The translations under genes and the position numbers were made by a program. Positions 36,920-48,989 of a stretch of 64,000 nt of DNA are shown one piece after another. The DNA is from Ailurus styani (Eukaryota; Chordata; Mammalia; Carnivora; Ailuridae): assembly GCA_002007465.1 (NCBI GenBank), contig LNAC01000001.1:5018415-5082414 (forward strand). The letters run 5' to 3'. Under the pieces are notes generated by a model, which did no database searches, was not told the origin of the DNA, and saw nothing but the letters and a program-made list of their open reading frames with translations. Position 1 is the stretch's first letter. The number at the start of each line of letters is the position of its first letter.

Positions 36920-39900
36920 GAAACACAGAAATCATTTTTAAAAATGCATTCAGGAGCTTAAAGAAAAAGGGCTAGCCTCTCCAATCTGCACGAAAGTAGA
37001 CTCAGCCCAGCAGAGGGTCTGGAAGAAGGCTGTTCACCCACAAAGTCCTGCCCTGAAATCTTCTACTAAATGGATTTTTCCTGCTTGAGAACATGGCTTT
37101 TTTTTTTTTAATTAAATAACATAAAATAAGAAATGTACCTTCAGGTACAGAAATTGCAAGGTCACAGGGAGCCTGAACCACAGGGCGGCTGCTGCTTCCA
37201 CCCTGGCCTGGCCTTCCATGGCTGCTCGTTTCTTATGGCTGAATTTGTGTTTTGTTTGTTTTCTAACAGAAAAAACACAGACTGAATGGATGGATTCTTT
37301 ATAGGCTAAATGCGAAGACCGTGTCCAGAAATGATTTTAAGGCAGCAAGATGCTCCTGAAGGCATGAAGACGGAACCCAAAGCATCACTAGGAAAGAACA
37401 CGGGCCTACACAATCTTCCCTGGAAGTTGTATTCATATCCCATTACGTGACAAAAACACAATTAGCAAACTGCATCCAATTTACCGTTTATGCTCATTGG
37501 GAACAAACTTCAGCTACACAAAGTACCTCCATTAAAAAAAAAACCCTAATTAATACTGAAAAGAAAAATACATTTTGGCAATAGGTAGCATTTCAGGGAA
37601 CACGACACACCTAGTAAGGACTAAACACAAGAGGCATTATTCATGTGATGAGCACCAAAACATTTGTTCTCATTTCTCTGTCCTTACCGCCCCCCCAAGT
37701 GCAGGGGCAAGGGGACCCGTGGAAACAAAGAGAGGGCAGGAGATGAACCACCGTGTGAGAGACTCGAACACCCGCCGGGCCACACCGCCACCACGGGACC
37801 CTGGGCGAGGAACCCCGCCTCAGTTTACCTATCTGAACGATGAATACGACGTTGCCCGATTCAGGGCTGGTGCCAGAACTAGAGGCTGTGACTCGTAGAA
37901 AGTGTTCGGCAAGACGGCCAGCACAGCATGGACTATGGCAGCCGTCCAGACGATCGGGAAGTGACAATTTTAACCATTCACGGGAAAAGTTACGATGTTT
38001 TCATTTCCAAGCGAAAACTCACCTATTTTCTTCCTTTCTAAAGGAAAGTGAAGTAATGACCAAGGCCACATCCTGCCTCAACCTGCTCTTGGCCCCAAGG
38101 TGAAGGGAGATTTCCACCCCACGAGAGTTGTTTGTCTGGTTTTTAATGGCAACTCGTTAATAATCTGGATTCCGTTCATGCAAAGTTAGTGGCACTTTAC
38201 GTATGAGGGAGGCTGAGGGTGACCTCTGTATGGCAAACCTGAGAAAACAATCAACTGGCAAACGAACAGCGGAAGAAGGCACGAGGAGGGGGAGCATGTT
38301 TTAAGAAAACAGCGCGTGACCGCCGCCCCGGCTACCCGGGTCAGACCGGCACTCCCCAACCCAGCCCTCATTCCAGAGAGCCACCGTGGTTTGGCCCATG
38401 GTCATTCTGGGCTTTGTGACTTTGCTCTAATTACAGAGGAAGCTAATTGAGGAGAGGAATCGCATCCTATACTTCTCATTTTATCCCCCATAGCATCCAG
38501 TAATGCTGAGAACAGAGATGTTTAATACAAAGCTCGATGAATAATTCAGCCACCGGTTTTCCCTAAGTAATGGAACTTTGCAGGAACAAATCACGGACAC
38601 AGAAAAATGACTCCCAGAATGAGAATCCGGGACTCGATGCTCAGATGCCAAGTGGGGCAGCTCCATCTTGCAACACCACCTGCCATACCGCCCTCCCAAA
38701 AAGAAGGATCACTGGCGGGTGGTACAGTGAAAGCCAAAAGATGTCCCCCTGACTCTCGGTGAGCAGCATCACCCTGGAATTTCCTGGTTGCCGGGCAACG
38801 GCTGCTGCGGAGAGCAGGGCTCCGGCTCCCTCAGTTCCGCGGAGGGAATTACCCTGTGACTGATGATAGCCAAGGAGCTGGGAGGTGCGAGGAGGGGTCA
38901 ACATCACGCCCCTGGGAGATTTCCACTGCTTAATAACCTTGGGAGATTTCTGGTTCACAGTTCCCTTCTCCAGCAATACATGGGTTAAGAAGGATTCTGT
39001 GTGTGGGCCTCCCAACATAACTGCTCTTTGGAACACTGTTTTGGTGGGGAAAATATGTTCAAGTTCCAAATAACAACTTCCAAACGTACTTCTGGAGTGT
39101 GACCCACGCATAAGATGGGTGGCTTCCCACGTAGTGAAAACGACAATACGCAGCAGCTCTCATTTGTCCGGCTTGTGGTGAAAAGCTGAGTGCCACACAT
39201 ACGAGGTAGGGATGCACCGGTGAGGCTACTGTTGCCCCTGAGTTTAATGAGGCCCTGGACAGTGCAGCCATCAGGCTAGGGAGGGAACTAGCAGGACCCC
39301 GTCTGGAGAATAACATTTGACCCCGGGGGCACCCTTTCCATAACGCAGTCCCAAACCGGCACCTGCTTTGCTCACCACATGCTCCCTGGGCATGAAAGGT
39401 GCACGCTTCCGGTGCATTCTGCAGGCCTCCCCACGCTTGCACAGAACCTGACACCCAGGAAAGGCTCTGCATTTGCCTATGGAGATTACTGCACACCACC
39501 AGCTAGGAGAATTCATAATGCTTCGGGCAAACCGTGATGATGGAGGTAACATTAGAGAGACATGTCCAAACGGCCTTCCCGTATTTGAGTGACACGCTCC
39601 CCCACACAGCTGACTCACAAGACAAGCGGTGAGGAGGCACAGTCTGTAAGGCCAGCAGAACAGGGGCGAGACGGCAGGCACGGAGAGCGCAAACACCCAG
39701 CCTGCTCTCCACTCCAATGCCATGGCTTCCTGACGCTGGGGTCTCTTTGTACCGCATTTGTCCGGTTAGAGTCCAAACAATAACTGTCCCTGCAGTAAAT
39801 CCGAGACTACTGCCAAGATTTACGGACAATCCCCAGGGACACAATTCAAGATACCAACAAACATAAATAATCAAAGTCCACAATGGGTGGCGAAGAGGAA

Positions 39901-40766
39901 AAAATTGGATTTTCAAGCTGAGTTTCGAGAGAGGATTCAGCCCCTCTGCACGGCTATAACACGGCCACACGTGGGGGGATGCGATCTGTAAATGGAGGAA
40001 GCGTGCAGAGGCGGCCGTGCCGCGTCCAGACAGCATGCGGGGACCAAGGTGTGCCCCGGGCCACACGGCCACGCTGTTGGGGGTTCTGCAAGCAGGGGAA
40101 CGAGGCAGCCAGCGGGCCCCGCCCAGGACGGCAGGTGCCTCCTGACACCGCACTTCAAAGTGATCCGATCAGCCAGGGGCCCTATCTCACGGCCAGGGAC
40201 CTAGAAAGGTCCACCAAACCAGCCTTTCAAAGTAAAGCGAGCTGGTGACTCTCGGTGAGTAGCTGGGAGATGGGAAGGCACACACGCAGAGCGCGCAGCT
40301 CGCATCCCCCGGCGTGCGTGACCCCCGCACCCTCACGACGCCCTCTGAGGCGGACGTCACACCTGCATGCGTGCGGAGATGAGGGACGTGAGGTTCAGTT
40401 TCCCAGGCCCTTGTTCAAGGTCACTTCCGGGGTGAGCCCAGGGCAAGAGCTCCATACCCGGTCTTCAGTCTGACTCCAAACCCCGTGTGTTTTCCCTGAG
40501 GCCAGGCTACCCTCCTGTGGCTGAAAACCTTTCCCTGAAAGCAGACCCAATGGTTTACCTCTCTTTAAGGTCAATGCTTACACCAAAATTGTAGTGCATT
40601 TTCAAACGCGGTGGGCGCCACGCCCGCTTCTGGTCCAAGGACACCCGTGCCGGCCAGCCCCAGCACATGGAGGGACGCGTGCTGTGGAGAGCGAGCTGGG
40701 AGCCCGAAACAGACGGGGTCAAGGGAGGAAAACTGCAGGCGAACACGGGGCCGACCCCAGACTCAC
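36456..40766 (-). other. DOCK1: Intron H-I
   Basis: Contains one older antisense SINEC (36,719-36,944). The rest is unique sequence, moderately CpG-containing at about 39,960-40,350. No exon is recognisable. Confidence 0.8.
36719..36944 (+). mobile_element. SINEC, older subtype with long CT tract
   Basis: The body includes GTTGATTTCGGCTTGGGTC (older family form) and a CT run at 36,883-36,916. It is antisense to DOCK1 and close to exon I. Confidence 0.9.
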
Positions 40767-40950
40767 CGTTCTGAGTAAGTTTGGTGGAGCACACGAGCGT
40801 TGAGATCTGGAAGGAGTCCTTGCTGATCGTGCAGCTCCCAAGACTCTGCATGCTCCTGCCCGTGGCCGAGTGGGCCTTCTCCTCCAGCTCTGCTTTCGTG
40901 GAGGGCAGGCTCAAGTACGTGGCGGCGTCCTCCAGCTTCTTGGCCTCCGC
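40767..40950 (-). CDS. DOCK1: DOCK1 exon H, end of DHR-1
   Basis: This is the longest exon in the window, at 184 nt. The acceptor is aacccacag/GCGGAGGCC and the donor CAGAACG/gtgagtct. The peptide begins AEAKKLEDAATYLSLPSTKA and ends STLVCSTKLTQN, leaving one base of Val. It closes DHR-1 (about residue 609 in human) and starts the linker to the helical scaffold. The serine-rich stretch HSATGRSMQSLGSC is shared with DOCK1 orthologues. Lys to Arg in ATGRSM is a probable conservative change relative to human. Confidence 0.95.
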
Positions 40951-41314
40951 CTGTGGGTTTAATTACGGGCCCGTGGGAAGCGCGTCACAGTCAAGGACCC
41001 CTACTTCTTTTCTACCCTTCGCTATCCTTAATCCTTTTAACCATCATGATGTTTGCTCTTTATCATTTGCGAAACTGTTTATTTGAACGACTGCCCTTAT
41101 TCGTGTAGATTCATTCACATTAACATTTATCGCATGTCCTCTTCTCTCATCAGGGACAGCAAAAGGGCCAGTCGTCTGAAAGTGCATTTGGATAAGGAAG
41201 TGAAAGTAGAGAGCAGCTTCCTCACAAGGACCGGAACCGGCAGCTCAGGCCAGGAGTCGCAGAGAGGAGTGAGGCCGTGCAAGCCAGCGCCACGGCACCG
41301 CGCGCGCAGCATAC
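40951..41314 (-). other. DOCK1: Intron G-H
   Basis: A 364-bp intron with nothing recognisable beyond its splice sites. Confidence 0.85.
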
Positions 41315-41418
41315 CTTGTAGACAATGAGATCGTGCTCCCCGTCCGTCAGCGTGGTCCCATTGTATCTCATCAGCTTTACAAAGGCCAGTGCAAATATTT
41401 TCTCAGATTTATCCTTGG
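41315..41418 (-). CDS. DOCK1: DOCK1 exon G, DHR-1
   Basis: A 104-nt exon. The acceptor is tttctcttgcag/CCAAGGATA and the donor GTCTACAAG/gtatgctg. It completes Ser and encodes [20 protein letters not shown] followed by [14 protein letters not shown], ending in phase 0. The human protein as I remember it has RYDGTTLRDGEHD here, so Asn and Thr are probable lineage substitutions. Only 348 bp of intron separates this exon from the next. Confidence 0.95.
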
Positions 41419-42176
41419 CTGCAAGAGAAATCAATCACCATCTTCAACCGCCGTCATGGCAATATCCCATAGAAAACTACCAGGGCTACCTTTACGAAAA
41501 CATGACAAAACTGCATTGAATCGAAAGAAAGAGAAAGAAAAAGAAAGGAAATAGAAAGAAATGGAAAAATGGGAGGGTTCACTAGGAGGAAGACTCCTCC
41601 TCATGGGACCAGTGGTGCTCAAATTAACCTGCAAATTCCAAAGAATTCCTATCAGAATCTCACGGAAGAGTTTCCTCGCGGAACATGAAAACAGGTTCCC
41701 ACGGTCCCAAGCAGCAGGAGGACGCTCAAGAGCACAGGGCGTGGGCAGGGAGGGAGGTCTGCAAACCCAGAAACCAGGCAGCTCTGGGAAGTGGCCGCGG
41801 AGACCACAGCACAGTTTAACATCAGGGGCACACAGAGAATGCGAGCGACAGGGTCTGGAAACACAAGGCAAAGGGCAGTCCAGTAGGGACCGGCCCTTCC
41901 CTGAGAAAAGGGGCTATCGGTTTGGAAAAACAGAACAGATTCCTACCTCGTGGCCTCCACTAGTACAAATTCAGGTGGAGTGAACACACGAATGTGAGGA
42001 CGAGCTGGCAAGAGAGCTCCTCCCCCAGGCACCTGGATGTGGGTGGCACTCAGTCCGCCCCTTCGTTCAAGTTTCAGCTGACAGATCCCCTGCTCCGAGG
42101 TGACCAGACCATCGAACACAGGAAATTACAACCCGGTCACACTCTCTCCCCTCCGCGGATGCGCTTTTCTCCATAA

Positions 42177-42465
42177 CTGCTATGGGCTGAACTGTGTGCC
42201 CCCATCTGGCGCTAGGACCCTCACCCTGCACGGGACTACGGCGGAGATGCAGCCTGCAGGAAGGGGCTCGGGGTCAGTGAGGCCTTAAGCGGGGAGCACT
42301 GGTCCCACAGAACCAGTGCCCTTCGAGAAAAGAGAAAGAGACAGCAGAGCTCTCCTCCTCTGTGAGTTCACAGCTGGACGAGCATCCCCACCAGACCCCA
42401 GGGGGCTGGCGCCCCGATCTCAGGCTCCAGAACTGTGAGAAGATGCATCTCTGTTGTTCAAGCCC
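42177..42465 (+). mobile_element. MaLR-like LTR remnant
   Basis: Starts TGCTATGGGCTGAACTGTGT. It ends CTCCAGAACTGTGAGAAGAT then GCATCTCTGTTGTTCAAGCC, as in MLT1-type LTRs. The middle is diverged. Confidence 0.7.
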
Positions 42466-42584
42466 CCCCCCCACCCCCGCAGTCTAGTCTGTGACCGCTG
42501 CCTGAGCAAACTGACGGGACAGTCCCGATCCCCGCCAGGTCACCACGGCTTATCATTCGTCAGCGTCGCTGCACACTTGTCACT

Positions 42585-42655
42585 GTCATTCTCCCAGTGC
42601 CTGCAAGAGGGCCTGCCGTCTATGAGGCCCTCAGTAAATGTTTGTTCTAGCTGAG
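42585..42655 (+). mobile_element. MIR 3' remnant
   Basis: Ends with GAGGCCCTCAGTAAATGTTT, the typical MIR/L2-core end. Short. Confidence 0.5.
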
Positions 42656-43027
42656 GAGACGCCAACTGGTCCTCTTGCTTGGTGACAGTGACGTGTGAGA
42701 GGGGCATGGTGGGAACAGGGACGAATGGCTAGATGATTGGACAAAGTCTCTGAGAAGATGGACAACATGTGAGCTGATGCCGAAGGCAGAGTCCCTAAGT
42801 AGCCCCAGGCTTGGCCCACTGGGGACAGAGGGCCAGGCTGGTGAGCAGGGGGTGGTGAGAGGGCCAGGGGCCAGAGCAGGAGGCAGATAAGGAGTCTTCA
42901 CTGAAGAAGCAGATTCTGCGTGGATTCCTCGAGATGGAACTGAGTACAGCACGGAAACACTGAGTTTCAGAGCTATGATCTTTAAAATTATATGCCCCAC
43001 ATTCTCTTTTAGAGATCAAAAGAAAGG

Positions 43028-43197
43028 AGCGCCTGGGTGGCTCAGTCAGTTGAGTCTCTGCCTTCCGCTCAGGTCATGATCCCAGGGTCCCGGGATCTCA
43101 GCTCTCAGCACAGAGTCTGCCTCCCCCCAACACACTCTCTCTGTCTCTCTGTGTCTCTCTCTCTCTCTCTCTCTCAAATAATAAAATCTTAAAAGAG
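43028..43197 (+). mobile_element. SINEC followed by a GA tract
   Basis: The head and body are complete except for the middle. A GA tract (about 43,193-43,216) follows the tail. The duplication AGAT(C/G)AAAAGA lies at about 43,012 and 43,214. Confidence 0.9.
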
Positions 43198-43339
43198 AGA
43201 GAGAGAGAGAGAGAGATGAAAAGACAGAGATCAACGAAAGAAGAAGCACATCCACCCACCTTGAGTCAGGGGCTCAAAATATTTACCCCGAGTCACCACC
43301 ACTGCACAAGATAATGCATCCCATTAATCTCTGCAGTCC

Positions 43340-43400
43340 TGATGTCCATCAGTACCTGGCATACAGCAGGTGCTCAATAAATGCTAGCTAATTAGAAAAA
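43340..43400 (+). mobile_element. MIR 3' remnant
   Basis: Contains ACCTGGCATACAGCAGGTGC followed by TCAATAAATGCTAGCTAATT, the typical MIR 3' end. Confidence 0.7.
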
Positions 43401-43699
43401 TGAAGGAATGATCGACCAACCGACATAAAGGGAGGGATGAGGGCAAAAAAATATGTACCCTAGACATAAAAATAGTAATAATAACTTTGTAAAAGGGCAT
43501 AGAAAACGTAAACCACCATAATGTTCAGGTGAGAAAAAAGAGATCTCCACGCACGCAGCCATGGTTCAAAAGGACATGTGAGCATCCCCGTCAGCACACG
43601 GGCTCCCCTGACCCTACTGATAAGTAGGACAAAATAACATTGTGCACCTTTGATTAACGTCCTATACCTTGACCTCGAGGCCACGGGCTGCACTTACAC

Positions 43700-45280
43700 T
43701 GGCTCACCGGCAGCCACTGGGAGGAGACAACAATTCCGCGGGACGCCAAGGGCACAGGAGGCAGGGCCGCAGCCTGGGCCCCTGAGAGCCGGGGAAACTC
43801 GGCCCGCGGCCGGCTGGACCCGGAGCTGCACGGCCGCTCCAGCTGGGGTGAAACAGGAGCCGGCGCACCTGGAACTGCCCACAAGCTGCGGAGTGACTGT
43901 CACCAAACTTCCCGCCCCCGGGGATGGGTCCCCGGCTGAGAAATGCCATCACTGGTCCCCGGGCTCACGTCGCCTCCGTTAGGGGAAAGCAGCTCCGTGT
44001 AGGGAGCAGGGGGCCGGGCAGTGTGGCCGCTCCCCCCGTTTCTGGCCCTGCATGTGAGCGCTCAGGGAGGCGAGGAGGCCCCGGGGCTGCCGTCACCCCG
44101 CGGCAGACGGCTCAGGACCGCGTCAGCCTCCCACTCCCGAGGCTCCCCACGGGTCCGAAACCGCACGGGCCACGGCCGGGGAGCCTCATTAATTATGCAA
44201 ATGTGTGGCCGCGCGTCGGGGGACAGCATCTTGTCTGTAAGGAGTACTTAACACCGACTAGAAAAACAAGGATTTCGACGATTAAAACGCTACAGAAGAT
44301 ACCCCTCTGCCCGAATGGAACTAACCAGAGAGAACAAGCTCGTTGTAAAGGGCGAGGGTGCCTTTGAGACAAGTTTCGGTGGATTCTAGAACGCTGCCCT
44401 TGGCCTCCGGGGCTCCCACCTTCTTCCCTGCAGCCCGCTCCCACCCTGGGCCGGTCCCCTGGTGCAGGCCGCCCAGCCCCCGCTCCCTGCCTGCCTCGGT
44501 CACCCCACACCCCTGCGACTGCTCCACCCGCCCCCCGGGCCGACCTGGCACCTCAACTCAAACGGAAGTTCAGCAAGAGGAGAACCATCTCTGTGAGGTG
44601 TGGACAGCAGGTGCTAAAGAAGACCAGGGGGCGGATGTGGCGTCGCCCCGCCCGGAGCTGTGGGTGGGACACTCAAGCACCCAGACGAGGTCCGAACCCC
44701 AGCTCCCCACGGACCACCTGGGTGACTTCGGGGAGGAGCGGGGGCCTGTGAGCCGCGGGTCCCTGCACCGCAAGTGCAGGGCCGTGACCACGGCGACAGC
44801 GCACGGGGTCGTCGTGGGTCCGGACGGCTCCCAACGGCACAGAAAGAGCCTGGGAACGCTACTCACACGGCCGAGCCGCCGTTCGCACCCCTCGGTTGGG
44901 TTCTGGGCGCCGAGGAGCGCCCCGCACGAGCAGCGGAGTCGGGCCACCGCCCGCCGCGGACTCTGGCCGTCGGACAAGTCTGCAGTGTGGGGGCTGCTCC
45001 CCGCGCCGCCCCGCTTCCCCCCCGCGCCCCGAACCCCGGCCCCGCGTTAGCTAGGGCCCCGCTCCGCTGACGCCCTGGGACGGACGGGCGGTGGAATGAG
45101 GCTTCGGATCTACCCGCCCCGTCCCCCCAACAGCCGCTCACGACGGGCCCCGTGCTGTCTAGACCCCGTGGTTCAACCGCCTCAGCGGCCTCACCCCACC
45201 GCCGGTGCGCCCTCGGGCTGATATGCATGCTCTCCACACAGCAGCCCTGCGGACCGCGTGAACACGCCTCCCCACTGCTG
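43700..45280. promoter_or_regulatory. Intragenic CpG-rich block (candidate CpG island)
   Basis: A stretch of about 1.5 kb, far richer in C, G and CpG than its neighbours. Examples are GCCCGCGGCCGGCTGG near 43,800 and the dense CpG run around 44,870-45,080. GC-box-like CCCCGCCC (about 44,650) and CCGCCCCGTCC (about 45,112) are present. It lies inside the DOCK1 intron between exons F and G, far from the known 5' end. The open frames within it have no recognisable homology. It could be an alternative or antisense promoter, or simply GC-rich intron; promoter function is inference. Confidence 0.45.
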
Positions 45281-46380
45281 CTCGACAACAGCGGGTTCCT
45301 GGGTCCTCGCTGGTCCCACCGTGAGGTCTACCTTCCCCCAGCTTCAAGCCTTTGCATGTGTACTCGCTCTCCTGCACCCTATACCCGTGCGGGTCCCGCA
45401 CCTTGGAAAGGGCCCAGGTCAGGCAGACCTCCTTCCAGGAACAGCACAAAGGATGGACAGATGACCACACGGGAGTGGTTTCTGAGGGGCCCCTCCCCTC
45501 CCCTGTGCCATGGGCTTGGCAGCCTCCATCCCGCTTGGTCAAGACCCCCGGGCATGTGTCCTGCAGATGAAGCATCTCCAGAGAGCCAGGGCAGAGGACC
45601 CCCGCCCAGGGGGCTCCCACGGGGTTGTCCACGACAAACATGGCCCCCCAGGCCACCCTTTCCCTCAAAGCGACAGCACACACAGTGCAGCCAATCTCAC
45701 TGGGCATTCTTGTCCCAAATCTTAGCTCACTGCCCTGTGGGAACAGACCTCGAAGGGCAAGGAGAGACAGAGCTGAGTGTCCTGATGTCTTAGTGTCTAG
45801 CACAGAGCTATCCTTAGCAGACAAGAATGAACGTGACTAGAGGAACTCCGGTCATCGATAAAGAACTCTTCTGGAAGGGCAGGGATCTGAACCCCAGTTC
45901 TTCCCTCCCAGTGTCTCGGCAACCGTCTCAACTTCACCAACATCTCCTACCAGAGAAGCTCAGCCTGAAGCCAGACACAGGGGCCGCCCTCAAACACAAA
46001 ACAGGTCTTGAGGTTTTCCATTCCAACGCAAATGGCATTAAGAGCCCATTTCTGAAATCCACTTGTATCTCAGTGACTTTTTGGATGGAAGGAACAGTGT
46101 TAGAAAGTCACGTGGAAGAGAGGAAACAGAAAGAACAGGAAATAGCAGCAGGAAAAATTCGAGAAGAAAGTTAAGTTCCCCTGTAATCAGCGCAATGAAA
46201 ACGAGTCAAGAACATTTTCCAGACACAGGTCAACATGGAAATGACCTAAAGGATTAAGACCACATCTGTTAGGATCACTTAGTTCTAGAACAATCCAGAA
46301 CAAGTGACAATGCGGCCTCTGGAGCCTTCCCCCAGTTTCCCCTTGCAAACAACACGGGCTAAAATCAAAGGGTTACTCAC

Positions 46381-46453
46381 AGTCCTGTGACGACCTGTGG
46401 CGGAAGGTAAACCGAAGGTGACTGCGGTTGACGTCCTCAATGGGAATGGCCAC
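46381..46453 (-). CDS. DOCK1: DOCK1 exon F, DHR-1
   Basis: A 73-nt exon. The acceptor is ccaattgcacag/GTGGCCATT and the donor CAGGACT/gtgagtaa. It encodes VAIPIEDVNRSHLRFTFRHR then SSQD, and leaves the first base of Ser. The HLRFTFRHRSS motif is a DHR-1 signature shared by DOCK1, DOCK2 and DOCK5. The large intron that follows contains the CpG-rich block at about 43.7-45.3 kb. Confidence 0.95.
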
Positions 46454-47412
46454 CTGTGCAATTGGAAAAGGAAGTTTCAGCACCTGTACCGTATCTTTTC
46501 ACATTAATGGTTTTGTTCAACTGGAGATACTGCGCAATTGTACACATTTCCTCCCTGCAGGGATGAAAATACTGTATGCCTAATCCCCGACAGGACTTTC
46601 CCAAAGGCAAAATGCTTTTGGAAAATTTAAACAAGACAATACTGCAAGGCACGCCAAACCGATTCCGCAAGACAGCAGAAGATTTCATAAATGTTCATGT
46701 CCTCACTGTTAAAAGTCTATTTCTTACAAGTTGTCATCTTCCTAGTAGCCCTTACTGGAGGTGTCCAGAGTCCCTCCACAGCTGCAGGGACCTGCCCTCA
46801 GACAGTAGGAAGAAAGCTTTCCTGTTGGACGAGCAATCAAAGAAGAAAGACCCCAAGCATGCTGCCTCGAACCGAAGACTGTCCCCAGTTCTCTGAGCTA
46901 CCATCGGTCTTCTAAGGCCACCCCCAAGCTGGGTTTCCCAATGCGCAAGCCCTCAGCACAGGGGCTGGGGTGTGCCACGGTGGGCTGCCGCGCCGATGTC
47001 AGCGAGCCGCGTCAGGAGACAGTGTCACACCACGGACGGGGACCCGTCTCCCCAGCGACATCCTCCATATACTGTCACCTCTATTTTTTCCCATTTGGTG
47101 TAAAGACAGCATGCCACACATATAACAGACCGGGAAGAGAAAGATAATAGCTATCTTTAAAGGACTCTGTCATTTGTCTCCATGAAAGTCCTATTTTTAT
47201 GTCCAAAAGGAGATGAGAGTAAATGTATTCCAAGAAATGCCGGCAAGGTTCCTTAGCAACCTTGAACGACTTTGTTGGGAGAGCTCCCCTGCCTGCTCAG
47301 GGTGCCCGCTGGCGAGCAGCCCCGGGCTGGGTGGGAGCTGGGGACTTCCTTGGGATACAAATGAGCATTTCATAATCAACCCCGTGGGATAAAATGACCA
47401 TGTAAATGATAC
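46454..47412 (-). other. DOCK1: Intron E-F
   Basis: Unique sequence of 959 bp. I see no repeat or exon that I can name. Confidence 0.8.
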
Positions 47413-47511
47413 CTTAACGGTCTCAAACCAACGTGGCTGTTTTACTTGGTAGTAAATCACAGACTTGTACTCTGAAATCGCTTCATCACCAGCACCCGGG
47501 AAAATCACATG
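47413..47511 (-). CDS. DOCK1: DOCK1 exon E, DHR-1
   Basis: A 99-nt, phase 0/0 exon encoding 33 residues that begin HVIFPGAGDEAISEYKSVIY and end WFETVK. The acceptor is cttttaaag/CATGTG and the donor GTTAAG/gtatcatt. The YYQVKQPRWFE segment is a conserved DHR-1 core element in DOCK-A/B proteins. Because it is a multiple of three with phase 0 at both ends, skipping it would keep the frame but remove part of the C2-like fold. Confidence 0.95.
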
Positions 47512-48277
47512 CTTTAAAAGAAGGCATAAAGAGTTCACATCAGACCTCATAGAGCTTGACACTGCATCCATCTCCCCACCTCCCGCCCCCATTAGATGAG
47601 CTAAGCAGAGCGCTACAGGAATGCCAATAAACCCTATCACAAATGGAATATGCTTCCAGCAATGGAAGGGCAGATCCATCTGGAGCCGGCGCGGCCAGCA
47701 TACAATCTCGCCCGCAGACATTTCAGCATCTTGATGGTTATCAGTAAAGGGATGGTACTGTCCTCCATCCTTCGTACCCTCACCCCTAAGAGCCTTAACA
47801 TTAAGATCTGCAGGAAGTTGCCAGATTCACTCAGTAGGTCCAGGATGAAGAGCTAGAGGTTGAGAAAGAGGTGCCAACACTCCTTCCCATTCCACCAGCC
47901 GTAAGCACTGACCAATCGGCTGCAGCAGAAGCAATGTCAATAAAGCCCAAGTGGCAAGGGCAGCACCACCTGGCAATGACCCTGGACGTGGACCCCACAC
48001 AGAAAGGATGCCACCCTCACCTCCTGGCACAGCTGAGCCTCAGGTGCACACACGGGGCGTTGCTCTCAGACACATGAGCCCAGAGGAGCCCAGCCCGCCA
48101 CCCAGGGTCCAGAGTGACAGCCGGCAGGGACACCAGCTCTGGTGTGGCCTCCAGTCATCAGAGGAGGTGACCATCCCCGAGCACCGCCCAGCACGCCAAG
48201 TCCTACAGGCCACCATGGTAACCACCACCACCCAGGAGAGCACGAGGTCAGAGGCCCAGATTCAAAACCCAGTTCCA

Positions 48278-48474
48278 GGGCACCTGAGTGGCTCAGTCAG
48301 TTGAGCGTCTGCCTTTGGCTCGGGTTATGATCTCAGGGTCCTGGGATCAAGCCCTGCGTGGGGCTCCCTACTCTGCGGGATGCCTGCTTCTCCCTCTCCT
48401 GCTCCCGCTCCCGCTGCTTGTGTTCCCTCTCTTGCAGTCTGACAAATAAATAAAATCTTTAAAAAAAACAAAAA
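48278..48474 (+). mobile_element. SINEC with target duplication
   Basis: The head is GGCACCTGAGTGGCTCAGTC. The duplication resembling AAACCCAGTTCCA lies at 48,265-48,277 and about 48,475-48,487. Antisense to DOCK1. Confidence 0.93.
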
Positions 48475-48504
48475 AAAACAGTTCCACCCCCCAGTATCTC
48501 TCCG

Positions 48505-48600
48505 ACCCTGTAGGAAACTTCCCCGGGCTTCAGTTTCCCTATGTCTCAGATGGTGATAACGGTGTCTGAACTTCTAATGTGACCACTGGACCTCTGAGCC
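48505..48600 (+). mobile_element. MIR core remnant
   Basis: GGGCTTCAGTTTCCCTATGT followed by CTCAGATGGTGATAACG matches the MIR core and its downstream part. Confidence 0.6.
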
Positions 48601-48864
48601 TTGGGTTTATGCTGGCAAGTGAGGCCCTGTGATAGGGCCAGGAAAGACGGGTCAGGACTGCAGGGTCTCCCGAGGCAGGCGGCAGCCAGGACCCGGAGCA
48701 CACCAGTCCTTTACAGTGAGCTGGAGAAAGAGGTAAAGAGGAAACTCTCATCCCCAGAAATGGGATCAAGCAGCCTCAGCTATTCCTGTTCTGCAGCACA
48801 GCCAAGAAAACACTTGGAAAATAAAGTTTCAACGCCGTAGATAAAGCTTTGCACCGATAAATAC

Positions 48865-48989
48865 CTCCAGCCGTTTTCCATCTTCATCATAAACAGACAC
48901 TGTAACTTCCACATTCTTTGCTGTGGTTTTGCTTCCTTTATCAAAATCTCCTTGAACTAATGTTACGTAGATATCATTTCGAACATCAC
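48865..48989 (-). CDS. DOCK1: DOCK1 exon D, start of DHR-1
   Basis: A 125-nt exon. The acceptor is ttttcccccag/GTGATGTTC and the donor CGGCTGGAG/gtatttatc. The peptide begins [20 protein letters not shown] and ends [11 protein letters not shown]. This is the first part of DHR-1 (CZH1), a C2-like beta-sandwich that binds PtdIns(3,4,5)P3 and brings the GEF to the membrane. The lysine-rich loop [10 protein letters not shown] lies in the expected area of DHR-1. The exon ends in phase 0. An antisense SINE sits about 390 bp into the following intron. Confidence 0.95.

Larger units (their letters stand above)
41419..46380 (-). other. DOCK1: Intron F-G
   Basis: Contains the CpG-rich block (about 43.7-45.3 kb), an antisense SINEC (43,028-43,197) with a GA tract, an LTR-like remnant (42,177-42,465) and two short MIR remnants (about 42,585-42,650 and 43,340-43,400). 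No recognisable second gene. Confidence 0.85.
47512..48864 (-). other. DOCK1: Intron D-E
   Basis: Contains one antisense SINEC (48,278-48,474) with a clear target duplication and a MIR remnant (48,505-48,600). The rest shows nothing I recognise. Confidence 0.85.

Noticed and set aside
39503..40153. A 216-residue minus-strand open frame in intron H-I
   Set aside because: No homology I recognise and no sensible splice sites. It overlaps other open frames on both strands in CpG-containing intron.
44358..45050. A 230-residue open frame in the CpG-rich block
   Set aside because: Long open frames are expected by chance in GC-rich DNA. The product is low-complexity Pro/Arg/Ser-rich with no recognisable domain, and overlapping frames on both strands are equally open.
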